Source: Trichostrongylus colubriformis (lineage: Eukaryota > Nematoda > Chromadorea > Rhabditida > Trichostrongylidae). From it: 64,000 nucleotides of DNA. Below the pieces are notes generated by a model, which saw only the letters and a program-made list of their open reading frames with translations, had not been told where the DNA came from and made no database searches. Shown here in pieces: positions 23,390 through 35,725 of the stretch. The DNA is taken from contig OZ022257.1 in NCBI GenBank assembly GCA_963978905.1, positions 26,675,274 through 26,739,273 on the forward strand. Direction: 5' to 3'. How positions within the stretch are numbered: the first letter of the stretch is position 1; every line of letters begins with the position of its first letter. The position numbers were made by a program, and so were the translations under genes.

Positions 23390-24755
23390 GGTAAACAACA
23401 GTTAACGCTGATTAAATTTCCTCTGTTATGCCGTATGCCAACGAGGTTGTTTGGTGGAATTTTTGTTGACGGCATAACGTTTCGACCTAACCGTCTTCCT
23501 TGAAGGCCTAAACGTGGCCCAAGATTTAGGATTTTATCCACTACACCACCAAACGCCTCGTTACTCTGGCGGTTCTGACGAAGCATCAAGGAAACCGCCG
23601 GAGAAACTCCGTATGAAAGAACACAACTGGTGCCATCGCAATAAGGAGGGGGGGGGGACATCCCACTATGGACATATTTTTACCTAAACCCAGAGGGGAA
23701 GGAACCCCTTCTTTTCTCCACTAAGGCTTAGACAAAAATATACGCCTGAATATGCAGATTGACTCCTCAGAGATCTCTCCATGCTTTGATGAGCAACTTT
23801 TTATCAAACGCCCCCCCCCCCCTCATTGCGATAGCACCACATAACTCAACCAGTCCACCACGAGAGTGGGACGCCGCCACTCCGTGTTAGTTGTCGTCAG
23901 TGAATGAGAGATGCCATGCTGTCCTTATGCATATAGTATAATGGGGATATGCATGCCTCTCCCTCATATCAGTAGTCGCAATGTGACGCAAATGGCAAGA
24001 GATCACTCGTAATGGATAATCACTCATTTCGGTTGTTCATACTTGGATTTCTAGCAGAAATCCACGCTTCAAGCAGTTTCCTGGAAGAAATCCCAGTCTC
24101 GCATGCCAGAATACTGCACTTCACATCAAAGTCGTTTCCGCCATGCTCCTCGGCCATGTGCTTTCCCAGAGGTGTGTGTTACCTAGTCTTTTACCAACAA
24201 GATGTTCTTTGATATGTATTGTAGTTCTTCTAGTTCCCCCAATGTACGTTGCGTTTCATGCGTGACATTCACTTTGTTAGATTACACCAGTATTGGCGCG
24301 ATCCCCAGTTGTACCATAGGGTGACACAACTCTCTGATGCGCAACGCTTATCGTAAAGCCTATTTCGCTCGAGTTGACTTTTGATGTTGCCATTAGGGAC
24401 ATTCATTAAGACAACATCATCATCCAGCTGTGCTTGAACAAGGCATCTTTGAATAGCAGCAGTTACTCTGTCAATGATGAAAGTATGCGTAAGGGAACCC
24501 TATTGAGATGCGGTATGCTACGGTGCTCAGCACGTATTCACTACGACTACAACATAGCCGTTTGATGGGCTATGTCAGAAGCTAAACGTATAGACTCTCG
24601 CCGCTCTGTCGGGCCTGTGCACACATTTGCAGCCGTCTTTAACATGTTCTTAACAACTGCATGTTTCATGTTTCACAGTCGTGGCATGTGCGATGTGGCG
24701 TGAATCACGATGTTCTTAGAGCTAGCCTTGAAATGTGAAGCCGAAGTGAGTGCTT
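23390..24755 (-). pseudogene. Penelope-like element A: RT tail, GIY-YIG endonuclease and terminal repeat
   Basis: Read on the minus strand from 24755, the fragments run SKNIVIHATS-like, then RRESIRLASDIAHQNGYV, IQRCLVQAQLDDDVVLMNV, NIKSQLERNRLYDK, a Cys-rich VIYQIECHACNATYIGGT-type GIY-YIG start after frame corrections, THTPLGKHMAEEHG, and the ending SRKLLEAWISARNPSMNNR. This order matches the C-terminal half of Penelope-like retroelements. Frameshifts interrupt it several times. A terminal-repeat-like section follows at 23390-23720 (contains LGRNVMPSTKIPPNNLVG when read through). It is inactive. Confidence 0.65.
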
Positions 24756-25240
24756 ATCCATTACGGATCATCTCTTCCCACTTGCGTCACAATGCGACCT
24801 ACTGATATGGGGGGGGGGGGGGAGACATGCATGTCCCCATTATACTATATGCATAAGGACAGTATGGCATCTCTCTTTCACAGACGACAGCTGACACGGA
24901 GTGGCGGCGTCCCACTCTCGCGGTGGTGGACTGGTTGAGTTATGTGGTGCTATCGCAATGAGGGTGGGGGGCATTTGATAAAAAGTTGCTCATCAAAGCA
25001 TGGAGAGATCTTTGAGGGGTCAATCTGCATATTCAGGCATATATTTTTGCCTATTCCTCGATGTATCGTTAAAACCGCAGTGGATGAGGCGTTTGGCGAT
25101 GTAGTGGATAAAATCCTAAATCTTGAGCTACGTTTAGGCCTTTGAGGAAGGCGATCTAGTCGAAACGTTAGGTCGTCAATCAAGATTTCACATAACAACT
25201 TCGTTGGCATAACAGAGAAAATTTAATCAACTTCAGTGCC
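24756..25240 (+). repeat. Inverted copy of the PLE terminal region
   Basis: 24756-25240 is the reverse complement of about 23400-24030, with substitutions and a different G-run length, so PLE-A is flanked by inverted terminal segments. Landmarks are AGTATGGCATCTCTC, GTGGCGGCGTCCCACTCTCG, AAAAGTTGCTCATCAAAGCA and GTGGATAAAATCCTAAATCT. Inverted terminal repeats of this kind (pLTRs) are common in this group. Confidence 0.6.
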
Positions 25241-25244
25241 GAGG

Positions 25245-25555
25245 TTTCACAAAGAGAGAAGTTTGAATTTGTTAACGAATGAATTGTCAGAAATCAATAA
25301 GGCTCAATGCTCACAAAATGAACATGGTCCGTACTAGTATTAGTAGGAATGTTTTGACCGCTACATTCCATGAAATTCCGGGTAGCGATAGATGTTTGTG
25401 AAGCTACCAGTTGAGCTTGCGCTCAGTACTGCGGTTATCAGTTGCGATGTGGAATTCGTTCCTTTCAGTAGGTTAAAATCAGCTGCGACCACACAACATA
25501 ATTCTATTATGTGGTTCACACTTTACGGTGCGATAGCTCAACTGTTGTAGATGTA
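25245..25555 (+). mobile_element. Helitron 3'-end remnant
   Basis: CACTTTACGGTGCGATAGCTCAACTGTT at 25525-25553 is the same kind of end as 19635-19657, with CTGT in place of CTGG. 25285-25460 matches 54170-54350. Confidence 0.45.
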
Positions 25556-25559
25556 CGGG

Positions 25560-26395
25560 GATACGAATATTGGCCTGAGCCTAGGGAATGGAAGAAGCCT
25601 CGACGTGAGTAGAACAAGGTTCATGTGCAAGAATGGTTCTGTCACGGTGGGCTTCTCTCTCTTCTCAAGGCTTAGGCTGAGTCTAACATCCTCCTGGCAG
25701 GTTTATTACCTTTTCATGTGTTTGCGAGTGGTAGTGTGCCGCTATCATTTAGTCATTAGACGTTAGGCCACTTGTCCCCCCAACTCCTGTCAACCCTCAA
25801 CGGATTCACTTACTAGTCGTAGCCGTAATCACATATGTGAAGATCAGCAGGAGAACAGTGAAGAGGGTAGCCATATTGTAGGCGTCCGTGAAGTGAATGG
25901 AAACCACAGCTCACTCCTTTTATACGATCCCTTATCATGCTCCTATCAATAACCTTATCCCTTGTCTACGCGCATTATAGTCATACATATTCGATCAGGT
26001 TTAGAAGTAGGTGCTTGTGGAGTCGTCTACATCACACCATAAACCCGAACTTTGGCTTTGATTTCCATTGAATTTTGCTTCTCAGGAGGTGGTACTCGTG
26101 ATCGATTGAGGTCACTTTTTATCAGAGGACTCCAGTGGAGCTAGCACTTGAGGGGGCTCTATGAATGAACATGAATGTAATGTATGAAACATGATTACGA
26201 AACGTTCAAATGTTATGAACATATGAAACATAAGAAACACTCGTCAGTCCTTGAATTCCTCCAACGGTGTAAGAAAACGTGTCATGCCACGCTTTATTTT
26301 AAATGTGAAGATCAATGCAGTATTCAATTATCGAAGTGATCATCATGCCCTCATGGCAATCTATCGTTGTATTTTAGGCCAGGTGATCAAAGAAA
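25560..26395. other. Anonymous DNA
   Basis: Only short frames. 26160-26250 is a low-complexity ATGAAACAT/ATGAACAT stretch. Confidence 0.4.
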
Positions 26396-26399
26396 ACCA

Positions 26400-27560
26400 T
26401 GTGTATTGTACTCTTCTTTATTTTTACTCTTCTTTTGGAATGTATTGTGAAAGGACAGGCATGCCAACGTCTTCTTCCTGAAAAGACTTGGAGAAGGACT
26501 GAGGGTGATTCAAGGCTGATTTGCAATTCTATCCGATCTAAGGCTAAGTCCGCTGTTTATGCAAAACAGACAGACTGTTTGGATCGCATCGTAAAATACT
26601 CAAGCTGCTGAGAGCAGCTCACCCATGAACCACCGCCACACTGACAACACTACTCGCAATGATGTTCAGACTTCAAAGGTCACTGTTTTGGGAGACACTT
26701 AACTATCGTCCAATGCGCTAAACCTTCTCAGCCTGGGACCGTCGTTTTCCCCCGCACGAAATATCAATGCCTTAACGTTTCGCAAGGTTGTTGGAAGCTT
26801 GTATAGACTAAGAGATCTACTACGCTTTGCGAGTCGTCGCGAAAACAACTTGCAAACCATCGAATCAAATCAGAGTTTGCTTCCAACTGTACCGTTTGCG
26901 CGCAGTTTTTCCAAGTCTGAGCCTACACCAGCTATAGATGTCAAGGTACGGATGTTATCATCAGGTGTGCTTGCCGTTTTGAATCAACATAGACGACACC
27001 ATCACAGAAATTTGACATTCGAACAATGGCAAGGATCTAAGGAAGGACGCGAGCTTAGATCCAATGGTACAATACGGGTCTCTGTTAGCGATAAAGGTGG
27101 AGAATTTGGGTCGTTATGTCACAATCATTGGATCGTGAAATAACAGAGCTTCATCTGCCGCATACATCGAAATACTGACCTGCAACAGCAAAGCAGTTTC
27201 CGACCCAGTGCAGGCGTCTCAACCACGTCTGGATGAGAGAAGACAAATCTGCTGAACTCGACGAAAAGTTCCTACGTAGACTCAGGATTGATCCTCCAAG
27301 TTGTCCGGTGTTTTACAGCTTGAAGAAAACCCACAAACTTGCACCTAACTATTTGCCATGTACGTCAGCTGACACTTATAAGATTAGACACTCATAAGAT
27401 CATTAGATGCGTAGGTGGACCAACCGACCGAATCTAATGGTTTTGAACTGCATTGTAAGCCAATTGTTGACCAATGTTTCCTCTCACTGATCAACACAAA
27501 CCAATTCCTTGACGTAGCTTACGCTTTGATACAACTTGTGTAATGGAGTCATTACTCCCC
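26400..27560 (+). pseudogene. Penelope-like element B: N-terminal and RT part
   Basis: Frames in order give LNLLSLGPSFSPARNINALT (after frame correction), KVVGSLYRLRDLL and the 114-codon frame 26799-27143 with NLTFEQWQGSKEGREL and GTIRVSVSDKGGEF. RT pieces follow: PPSCPVFYSLKKTHKL, a GPTDR..WFLNCIVSQLL stretch and NTNQFLDVA. The text CVMES at about 27540 is where PLE-C takes over in its own copy. KTHK and GPT are typical of PLE RT motifs. Stops and frameshifts show it is dead, and it is truncated before the catalytic YxDD. Confidence 0.65.
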
Positions 27561-27960
27561 GTTTGGTATAATTCACAGATGTGTTTCGTGAGCAGAAAGA
27601 CTCCTTTTTTGTCATCCCTGTAGTGCACAGCTTTGTCCTTTATGAACGCAGTGCAAGATTTTTTCGGTCTTTGTGGAACGTCGCCTCTCTCCGTCGAATG
27701 TGGAAGCATTTTGATAACTGGTCTGCTTTTCGTTTCTGTTTAATCCTACGCTCAATCTTTATTAAATGCTTCTGAACCTCACGTTCAATTTCAGATATCC
27801 AGATAGGATCATTACTACCAGAAAACAGACTATAAATTGAAAAATGACTGGTGAGCTACCGCGGCTTCCATTTTGGTTTTTTCTTTACTCACACCGATAG
27901 GAATTTGACGTTCTGTTGAGGAACTGTGGTCACACTTTTCCATAAATCTTTCAGTAGAGC
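27491..27960 (-). pseudogene. Minus-strand frame joined to PLE-B, probably retroelement-derived
   Basis: Fragments on the minus strand read EIEREVQKHLIKIERRIKQ-like, then a 72-codon frame with HYRDDKKGVFLLTKHICELY. The PLE-B homology flips strand here, so an inverted 5' piece of the same or a related element is likely. The identity is inferred from position and charge pattern only. Confidence 0.3.
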
Positions 27961-29815
27961 GAGGTGCCAAGCATGTAGGCTACGGCGGGAGACAGACACT
28001 GCTGTTCCATCACACGTCTCCTCTTCTACATGTAGACCACCTTTGTGGAGTGCGCAGTGATCTGTAAGGCGGCCTTCATACGCTGCGGTGCAAGGAGCGG
28101 GGCGTGGTTGCGACGTCTATGCGTCTCCATCCGCCTCACTATGCCTCACTGTCTATGAAAGCAGCCACGCCCTGCCGTCGGCGGCACCACCTCAAAGTTT
28201 GGAGGCTGTCAAAGGCTCCCTTGTGCATGCTGCCTGCTTTAAAATATCGGTAAGTTCTTCTTGATACCCAAATCGCCTTCTCATGCACAAACGCTACACA
28301 CGAACAGAAGGCTTCACAACAGATAACGTTTAGTTCCTGCGTATCTTCTTCAAAGGAAGAACCTCATAAATAAAATTTTTCTGGTTAACATTCATTGTTG
28401 AAATTGAATTGGCTATGACCGCTATTCCTTCGAGCGGCAACCACATCGTTCATGATCTATATATATTATTTCGAATCCGGCGAATCGCACAACTCTTTCT
28501 GAAGCAAAAATACGTGCTGCCGTGGAAGCTCGTACTTACCGCATCTTAGTACAGCAACTTCAAAAGAACAAAGTACTATTGCTATTTTTATCGTCAATTC
28601 ATCAATCTTTTATCAATACGTTCCCGTTTTAGGAACTGCTTTCAACATGGTTATAAATGGCTGATGGGTTGAACAATCTCTCACTCCGTCCACCAGAGGA
28701 GGGAATTTAGCTATATTCTGAGCGATTCAGATAGGTGCTTCCTTTCCTGAAACATTGACCACTTTAGAAACCATTCCTCTGGACTCGTCTATCACATAGG
28801 TTAGGTGAAGATACTTCGGAATCTAGATCCATGTCATGTTGGCGATTGTCGTTCGGTAAATCGCGAGTTGTTCGAGCTTATTCAGTGCAATGAGTTGTAT
28901 ATGAAACGAAGATTCATTAGTGGATAGGTGTCGTTAAATGCCCCCCTAAATAGTGAGTTTCATCGGCCACGCGATATTACTGGTAAATGATATTGTCACG
29001 ACTTGTTGGAACCTACCTGTAAGAGGACACGGGTAAACTACATATTAATCAACCGACCAAATATATATGAGTTTGAGTACTAACAGAAGTTCTAATAATC
29101 AGCCGTTGAGTACTTATAGTGATGATAGATGGAAAAAAGCGGTAAGCAGTGCCGAAAATTGCTCTGGAAAGTGCTGAATCAATGATAGTTTCCAGCACAG
29201 GGGATAGTCGATGAACTTACCGTGTTGCTAGGACATGTGAGGGCAAGGGCGGAGCCGTGCCGACCATTGCTCTGGAAATCGCTGGAAACGGTGGTTACCA
29301 GAGCGGGAATGAGGAAGTGTTGCTCACAGCGTTGCTCACAGTGTTGTAAAGGAGCGCTCCTTCGGGACCGATCAAAACCAAGCAGCTCCTTGCCATGCTT
29401 ATATACCGCCACTTATATACCGAGACACCGCGCTCGTGGGACGCTCGAGAAATGGCAACATTTTCTACAATGCTTACCAGATCAGCCTGGATATGAAAGA
29501 ACTTCTCTCTATTCGTTATCGATACCTATAATATACTTATTTCATATATAGTGAATGTGTTCTAATCACATATATAAGGTAGCGATTTCGCTACTCCGGG
29601 CCCGCATTAGTAGTGTTTCACCTGACTGATCTGCTCCTTTAACCCTGATTCTTGCTGTGATTCGTTCTCTCGAGTGGGAAATGTGGCAAAGTGCCTGGTG
29701 GTGCTCCCAATCATGAAGTATGAATTTTAGAACTGGCAGGCATCTTGCTTTATCGCGATACCAGCAGGCTTTCTTTTTGTCGCGGTTGAACACTCATCTT
29801 GTGCGGTCATCGGTG
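27961..29815. other. Anonymous DNA with a local tandem duplication
   Basis: A GC-rich patch lies at 28070-28200. Around 29143-29330 a unit of about 115 bp is doubled (GTGCCGAAAATTGCTCTGGAAA and GTGCCGACCATTGCTCTGGAAA). No gene is recognised. Confidence 0.4.
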
Positions 29816-30620
29816 GTATACCCGTTCTCAAACTTCTGTCTCTCCGACCTTTTGGGTCAGAGCCCCATCGGACCACTACGCCTCACCAGGACACCCACTC
29901 CTGGCTCGGCGGACCTACCCCGGGACCTAGGGGCCAGATATTACAACAATAGAATAGCCCAAGGCATTGTAGGATCAAACCCTACGTTTTAAGACATAAC
30001 ACAATATAACATACACAATACATTTATTATCAACGTATTAACATCATACCTGCTATCTTCCTCCCGAGTCGCCTCAGTTGGGGCGACTCCATCAGTCGGC
30101 TATACGTAGTAGACCCCCATCCGGGCGTTTCCTCTTGACCATGTGGCTGACGGTGCCGAGATGGGACCTGAACCACATGGCTGCTCCCAGTTGGGGAGCA
30201 GGGGTGGACACCGGCCAACTCATGTGCCAGCGCTCCACTACCCAAGAGCCAAGGTGCACCGCACCCCAGACCTCGGGCAGCATCATGGCGTTGCCCGGTG
30301 AAAACCGACCGGCAGTCGGCGACCAGCCTTTTCATACTGGTCTCAACCACAGAGGGCGGAGCCAACCGCGAGCGCGATGCGCTGCCGCGGTTGTAACCGC
30401 ACGCGGATGGGCCGGGGAGCGCGATGCCCCCGGCGGCCACCGTCGCGATCCGCGACACTTTTCGCTAATACACTTCTCAAGCTGATGTCAGTCGGGCACA
30501 ATCTGCAACGCCATTCTCTGATGATGAGGTCGTAACGACCTCTTCCCGAGTGAGTTGGGAGCAAGAATTCGAAAACCGTACTCCTACCAAACCCAGAGAA
30601 CCCCAGAGACATTTACAATG
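29816..30620 (-). other. GC-rich block with overlapping long frames; likely repeat-derived
   Basis: Frames of 142 codons (minus, 30030-30458) and 135 codons (plus) overlap in a GC-rich stretch. The minus frame ends SRLMESPQLRRLGRKIAG. Near 29965-29990 GTAGGATCAAACCCTAC has the shape of a tRNA T-arm. I suspect the 3' region of a dispersed retroelement, but no RT motif is seen in the block. Confidence 0.3.
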
Positions 30621-32073
30621 TGGCATTACATCTCCACTACGCCAATCTTCCTCCTTGAGAGGTAGAAGCGCACATCTACGGGCTCTCAACTTCGCGTTCC
30701 AAGTTAACAACACGTGGAGCTCGTTCACCATAGGCAACATAATTGCTCGCTTTTTCTGGTCAACATGTTGGGCCATTCAATCTGCTCATTCTTTTCTAGT
30801 TCTCGTTTTGGTCTATCATTATTGCTCTTGGTCCATCGTCCTCGGAGCTGCGGGCGTCGTTTCTTCTACGTCTCGAGTCTCCTCGATGAGCTCAAGTATT
30901 CTTGATTCAATATCGCTCGAATCTTGCTGGTACTTGACCCTTCTTCTTCTTTCTGAGAGAGATTTCGTTCTGATGTATAATAGCTTGCTTCACTTTTTCC
31001 TATGGAGCCATTAGAAATCATTTTGTCGCTCATAGATCTGCTGAATCCAGGGGTTGCGTCAGAAGAATATGTTGCAATCCGTGCTTGTGCCATAACTATA
31101 CCAAACGCTATCTAATCGCTTTGAAAAACAAACCGGGGCTAGACTCGTCAAGACGAAGCTGCCGATGTAGAAAACGTTCATTTTCCTCCGCCGTATCATC
31201 TTAATTTTTGAAAAAAGTAGGAAACTGACTTTCCAAGGCGCGAGAAAATACCTGCGGGCACGACGGCATTGTAAACTCTCCACTTCAGCTGAAAGTTTTA
31301 GTTCAGGCACTTCAAACCAAGAAATGGGATATATATTCGGCAAGAGCGTGCTGGCATAATTTTTTGATCCCATTCATGGATGGTTCAAATTATTTTCAAT
31401 CTGAAGGTTTGCACAAGCCAAGACAATTTTTAAGGGATCACTAGTAAACAGGAGATGAATCACATGCATTTTTTCGATGATCCCGATCGCGCGCGACATC
31501 AAAAAGGCGGTGAGTGGGATCGTCGGTGGAGAGGAGTCGCGCCCCACCGTCTTGCCGAGCCTCGGGCTCACTCGTCAAATTTTTCGTGCCTCTTCGCTGT
31601 GCGAGATTTGGGATCTATTCATACCTGTATTCGTGCTGTGGTGTTCTCTAGCAGACAGATAAAGTGACTTCTCTTATTGTCCCACGGACAGCAATACGAA
31701 TAGAGCACATACGGCAGGTCGGTGCACCGAACAGCCGAATACCTCAAGGTTTATTAGAATGCCGAATCACGAGAGTAGGGTACCGAGCAGTGGGTCGTGA
31801 TCGACCCTTTTTTGTGCTGCCGTCCTTCAGGACCACGTGCCGTTGTCTCCTCGCATCTCAGCTTCACGCCTTGCGCACGCTGAAAGCCAAAACATCACTG
31901 ACGGTCATCGAACGATCGAGTTACAGTATCTTGTAATCAGCTCAAGCTCCTCCAGCTTACACCACCTTCTTATCCAAAAATATGAAGGGTTGCCCTGTAC
32001 ACTCCGGCCACACACTCCCTTACTGGTGAACAATGGCTCTTGAGATAACAGAAAGACCGTTACCTACCCCATT
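30621..32073. other. Anonymous DNA with short frames on both strands
   Basis: The minus-strand frame 30866-31093 is charged (ERNLSQKEEEGSSTSK) and continues past a stop into KRELEKNEQIEWPNML. The opposing hydrophobic plus frame is probably its shadow. Nothing more specific can be supported. Confidence 0.35.
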
Positions 32074-32319
32074 GTGGCGGGAAGGCTTCCTTCAGCGCCC
32101 TGCTGGTATGACTGCGTTATTTGCGTGAGCCCACGATCACGGTGCTCCCATAGGGTGCTGGTGTCCAAGGACGAACAGCCCGTGACCACAGCGTGTAAGG
32201 GCTACGATCATATGGTGATAATTAGCAAAGCTTTCAAAGGTGCTAGGGTCGAAATCGATTTTTGTGGTGAGGAGTATCACGACGTCCTTCTGCCAGCCCT
32301 ATACGGCATCCACCGTTGA
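32074..32319 (+). CDS. Coding-looking fragment, unknown family
   Basis: An 81-codon frame that ends in a stop, with protein-like composition (CSHRVLVSKDEQPVTTACKG, ARVEIDFCGEEYHDVLLPAL). It lies 0.5 kb upstream of the 32785-33068 fragment on the same strand. No domain is recognised. Confidence 0.3.
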   Translation: MAGRLPSAPCWYDCVICVSPRSRCSHRVLVSKDEQPVTTACKGYDHMVIISKAFKGARVEIDFCGEEYHDVLLPALYGIHR

Positions 32320-32784
32320 AAGGCCGATCCCACTTGATAAGGAGAAGACGGGCAGCCGACGGTGTTGCTTCTTGTAAAATGTGATGATGCAAATACTGCA
32401 ATCAAACTAGGAGCGGACGTTGCTTTTCCTTTTAATGTTCTCGTTGCACCTAACGGTGTTTAGGTTATTTCCGGCTATTTTTCCTGCTAGCTTGATGTGT
32501 TTCATTAAGATTTTGTGGGTGAACATGAACTGTTCAAGTTCACTACCAACGTCGCAAGTTTTCTTGTTGAGGCTGAGGAACTGTAACGTAACTCATCTGG
32601 GAATCTTGATGGTAATGTTTCAATTCCATAATCTCAAACGTTTGTTTTCCAAAACGAAATCTCTCCAATTCAGTAAACTCCCAATTTTTGGGTTTAGTGA
32701 GACCTAGGAGTCTCTGACAGACTATCTTTTGTATCCATCTCGTCAGGCCTGTTGGGTACGGGCTGTCGAGTGTCTGAGCTGAGC

Positions 32785-33068
32785 ATGGAATATTTATCAA
32801 TAGCTGCCGTCACCTCCATTACATTGCTCCGGTTTTTTTGCGATGTCGCTCCAGCAGAGATTGTATTGAAGCTAACAGAACGCCATCGAAATCTCTCCAG
32901 CAGAGCGTCAGTTACATTTCAATTTATTGTGACGAGGGAATTTCCATCGGCGCCATTACCGTCTCTTTTCAACGACAGTATTCTCGCTCATCTGACGGCA
33001 CCTGAACTCGTCATCGGTGCTTCCAACATAATTACCCTTGATGGTTTGAGGTCGTTCAAGGTCAGTTT
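32785..33068 (+). pseudogene. Coding fragment of a local gene family (F-box-associated-like?), member 1
   Basis: An open frame contains TLLRFFCDVAPAEIVLKLTE, TFQFIVTREF, NDSILAHLTAPELVIG and ITLDGLRSFK, then stops being similar at AAG-GTCAGT, a possible donor. The frame at 45515-45747 has the same order (FLCDVGLAKI, RLIVTRHHF, NDDILAHLTATEFVI), and 44525-44620 has the first part. The arrangement loosely recalls F-box-associated domains of nematode F-box proteins; that assignment is a guess. No F-box or start codon is seen. Confidence 0.4.
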
Positions 33069-33109
33069 GACGTTGTTGGGAAGAACAGCCATGATTTAGT
33101 CATATTCCA

Positions 33110-33528
33110 GGTTCCAATCGACAGATGAAGAAAGGTAACAGATGCGGCAATTTTGACCTGTTTCCCACTTAACAACCTATCACTCCCAACAGCTGCACTT
33201 GGTAATCTGAAAGTAACAATCGGAGTATATGTATACCCAGTGGGGAGGGTACTTCATTTCCTTCACAGTCAAGTGAAATCGGACGTAAATGATGGTGGAT
33301 GGCTTCTCTTATTGCTTCACATTGAATTTACTCTTGCACAACAGTTTCTGCAGCAATAGCTTAGAAATGTAAGTCCTCACTGCCTATTTAAGCAGTTTTA
33401 TTTTGTTAACCGAAGAAACATAGTTTTTTTGCTTTTTTGCTCCTGACCACAATTACTTGAAGTCTTGTTTTTCGCATGTTTTGCGTACAGATAAATTTTC
33501 CAGTTTGTTTGGCGATTATTTGCGTAAT
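33110..33528. other. Anonymous DNA
   Basis: Short frames only; no repeat recognised. Confidence 0.4.
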
Positions 33529-33532
33529 TTAA

Positions 33533-33982
33533 AGGCACACCACGTGATAATCAAAGTGGTCCTTACCTTTTCAGGGCAGGTAGACCCTTGGATGGCTGTG
33601 AAGATTGCACCCTTTTCGTGGCGCCACGACTCACCCCCGCCGTGCACGGCCTGGCCGACATGAGCCAGTTGAGCCCATCGGGCCGAATCACACCCGGCTT
33701 AGACGAGAGGGAAACTTGCTATAAGACAAGATAAGACAGCGATATCTATAGCGAAGGTAGCTTCAACAGAAGAGTAGGTGATATCGTAGCATTTTGCTCG
33801 ATATCATCGAGCAAAAACTCATTTCCAATTTCCCATACTCGTACGAAGACCGATGGCAGGGAGCTTTATTTTTGGTAGTTGTGAAGGGTTTTGATTCATT
33901 TTTCTTCACTAGTGGGTAAACCAGGGCCTCTACATCCTGTAACACGCGCGATAGCTCCCACAATTTTTCGCGAGGTGTGCCT
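33533..33982. mobile_element. TTAA-flanked MITE, copy A (450 bp)
   Basis: It begins AGGCACACCACGTGAT and ends CGCGAGGTGTGCCT, flanked by TTAA at 33529-33532 and 33983-33986. It matches 44693-45172 in opposite orientation over most of its length (for example GGGCCTCTACATCCTGTAA and its counterpart). Its ends are close to those of the MITE at 18253. There is no coding capacity. Confidence 0.75.
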
Positions 33983-34109
33983 TTAAGTATCTTTAAGTAC
34001 AGTTATTACAAAACTCCCGCGAAAGTGAATGGATTATTTAAGGATTTGTCTACACATTGGTACAAGCCATTTCTTAAGGCAGTGTTGCGACAATTTGTTG
34101 AGGAAAAAG

Positions 34110-34176
34110 AAGGGACGCTCGATTCTATTGTGACCCAGATCGGGATGCCAGGTCACGATAGAATCGAGCGTCCCTT
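34110..34176. repeat. 26-bp-stem hairpin; one arm repeated at 34437
   Basis: AAGGGACGCTCGATTCTATT... pairs with 34151-34176, one mismatch, 15-base loop. A third copy of the arm (GGGACGCTCGATTCTATCGT and onward, ending ACCCAG) sits at 34437-34463 in direct orientation. The arm therefore looks like a transposon terminus present three times in 350 bp. Confidence 0.8.
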
Positions 34177-34179
34177 TGC

Positions 34180-35640
34180 AGCAGGTAATGACCGATGCTT
34201 TTCCATGTTGATGGAGGGTGGTATGAATTTAGTCGAAGCCCGGCGAAATGCTAGAATTAGAAGTAAGTGAAAATGAAAGAAAATGATGCAAGAACGCAGT
34301 CTGATAAACTTATTCCGTGCCACTTGTTATAAATGAGATGTTTCACCAATTAGCTCAGGCGAAAATACGTGAAGTAACTTTTGACCTTCTGCTTACTACA
34401 TTTATCAACAATAGCTGCACGGTGTGTCGTTCTGGGGGGACGCTCGATTCTATCGTGACCCAGGAAAAAGTAGTCAAAAATGAAAGGAGAGACAGTTTCT
34501 GCGTTCGTATGGAGAATTCCGAATAACAGGCATCCATGTTACCTAGGACGTGCATTTCGACGTGCTGCATCCTTGATTATTGATTGGAGCCGTGCGGATC
34601 AGTCATACGTGGTAGTAAGTTAAACTCGCAAGCACCTCATTGCGAGGCTTGGCGGATGCATTGTTGTGTAGTTTCGTTCGATGACTCGTCTGGAGTGTGC
34701 CCTACATTCTTAAATCTGCAACATATGTACCATACGCACCCACGCGCACGAAGTGAGCAACTCATGAATCAATTCGAGTGTTCTGATGCGCAAATATCGA
34801 ACAGTGACCTTTCCGCTAATTTGGTAAAAGGCTCGCTTCACTGGAGACGACTTTCCCGCGGCACCGACAGAGTCCTCCCTCTCTCCGAGATGGTACCACT
34901 GAGATTAAAGGCATATTCCGCGCTCATGGCATTAAAGGCATGGAAAAAAAGAAAGTGACAGACAATTCAGAATGCTATTTGTAAAGAGTGATAACACCCA
35001 GCAAGGTGGAACTAGGGTCTTGAGGTATTTGCACGATGGCATTCTAATGTAAGATGTCCGAATAAATTTTTCTTTGAAGCGGAGCGAATTTTTCCATAGG
35101 CCCTTTCGTTGGAAGGCTATCGAACTGACCCGAAAATCATATGTGAAGGAAACGCAACACATTACAGCTGGAAATACTTGCAGATCTGAGATTGGAGGTT
35201 CGCAGTCAGGGGCGCCGTAGGAATGGAATGTAGTCTCGATCCTCAACCTGAAAAGCCATTTCTAGAAGGCGAAAGGGTCAGAGGTGCCTTCCAAGCAATC
35301 GATGTTTTACTGGACCCCTTCCCCTCTCCGAGTGCAAAATGCACAAATTGGATTAGCTTGCTCCCGAAAAGCGACGACGGAAAAGGGAGATGTGTTTTAG
35401 TGGATAAAATACTTGAATATGATATGAAATGTCCCTTTCTACTGCAACGGGAACACTATCTTTCAAGTTGGTAAACGGGATGAGCATACTCCCAGTGGCA
35501 CATGCAGCCGTGTAATGAATTCTCTACCATTTGTATGATATTGCCATGATATGGCTACACCTACAACGTTCATATTCACACCTTCATAGAAACACAAAGA
35601 GGATGAAAGAGGCAATTGATCGAAATGACGTTGTTGATGC
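34180..35640. other. Anonymous DNA with weak frames
   Basis: Plus-strand frames of 124 codons (34584-34958) and 83 codons (35223-35474) have no known motif and no clear splice context. Confidence 0.35.
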
Positions 35641-35643
35641 GCT

Positions 35644-35725
35644 GGGGGGGGGGGGGCGAGGAAGTAGTGCTAACTCGTTGCGCTAGGAGGTAGTGCCAAC
35701 TCGTTGCGCTAGGAGGCCGGCGCTA
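35644..35725. repeat. Poly-G run and 26-bp tandem pair
   Basis: A run of about 13 G is followed by two copies of GGAAGTAGTGCTAACTCGTT/GGAGGTAGTGCCAACTCGTT, each ending GCGCTA. Confidence 0.8.

Noticed and set aside
29940..29995. tRNA gene suggested by the T-arm-like GTAGG-ATCAAAC-CCTAC
   Set aside because: No pairing acceptor or D arm can be found upstream; at most a SINE relic.
30550..31014. 154-codon hydrophobic plus-strand frame
   Set aside because: Ser/Leu-rich and opposite a charged minus-strand frame; no membrane-protein family recognised.
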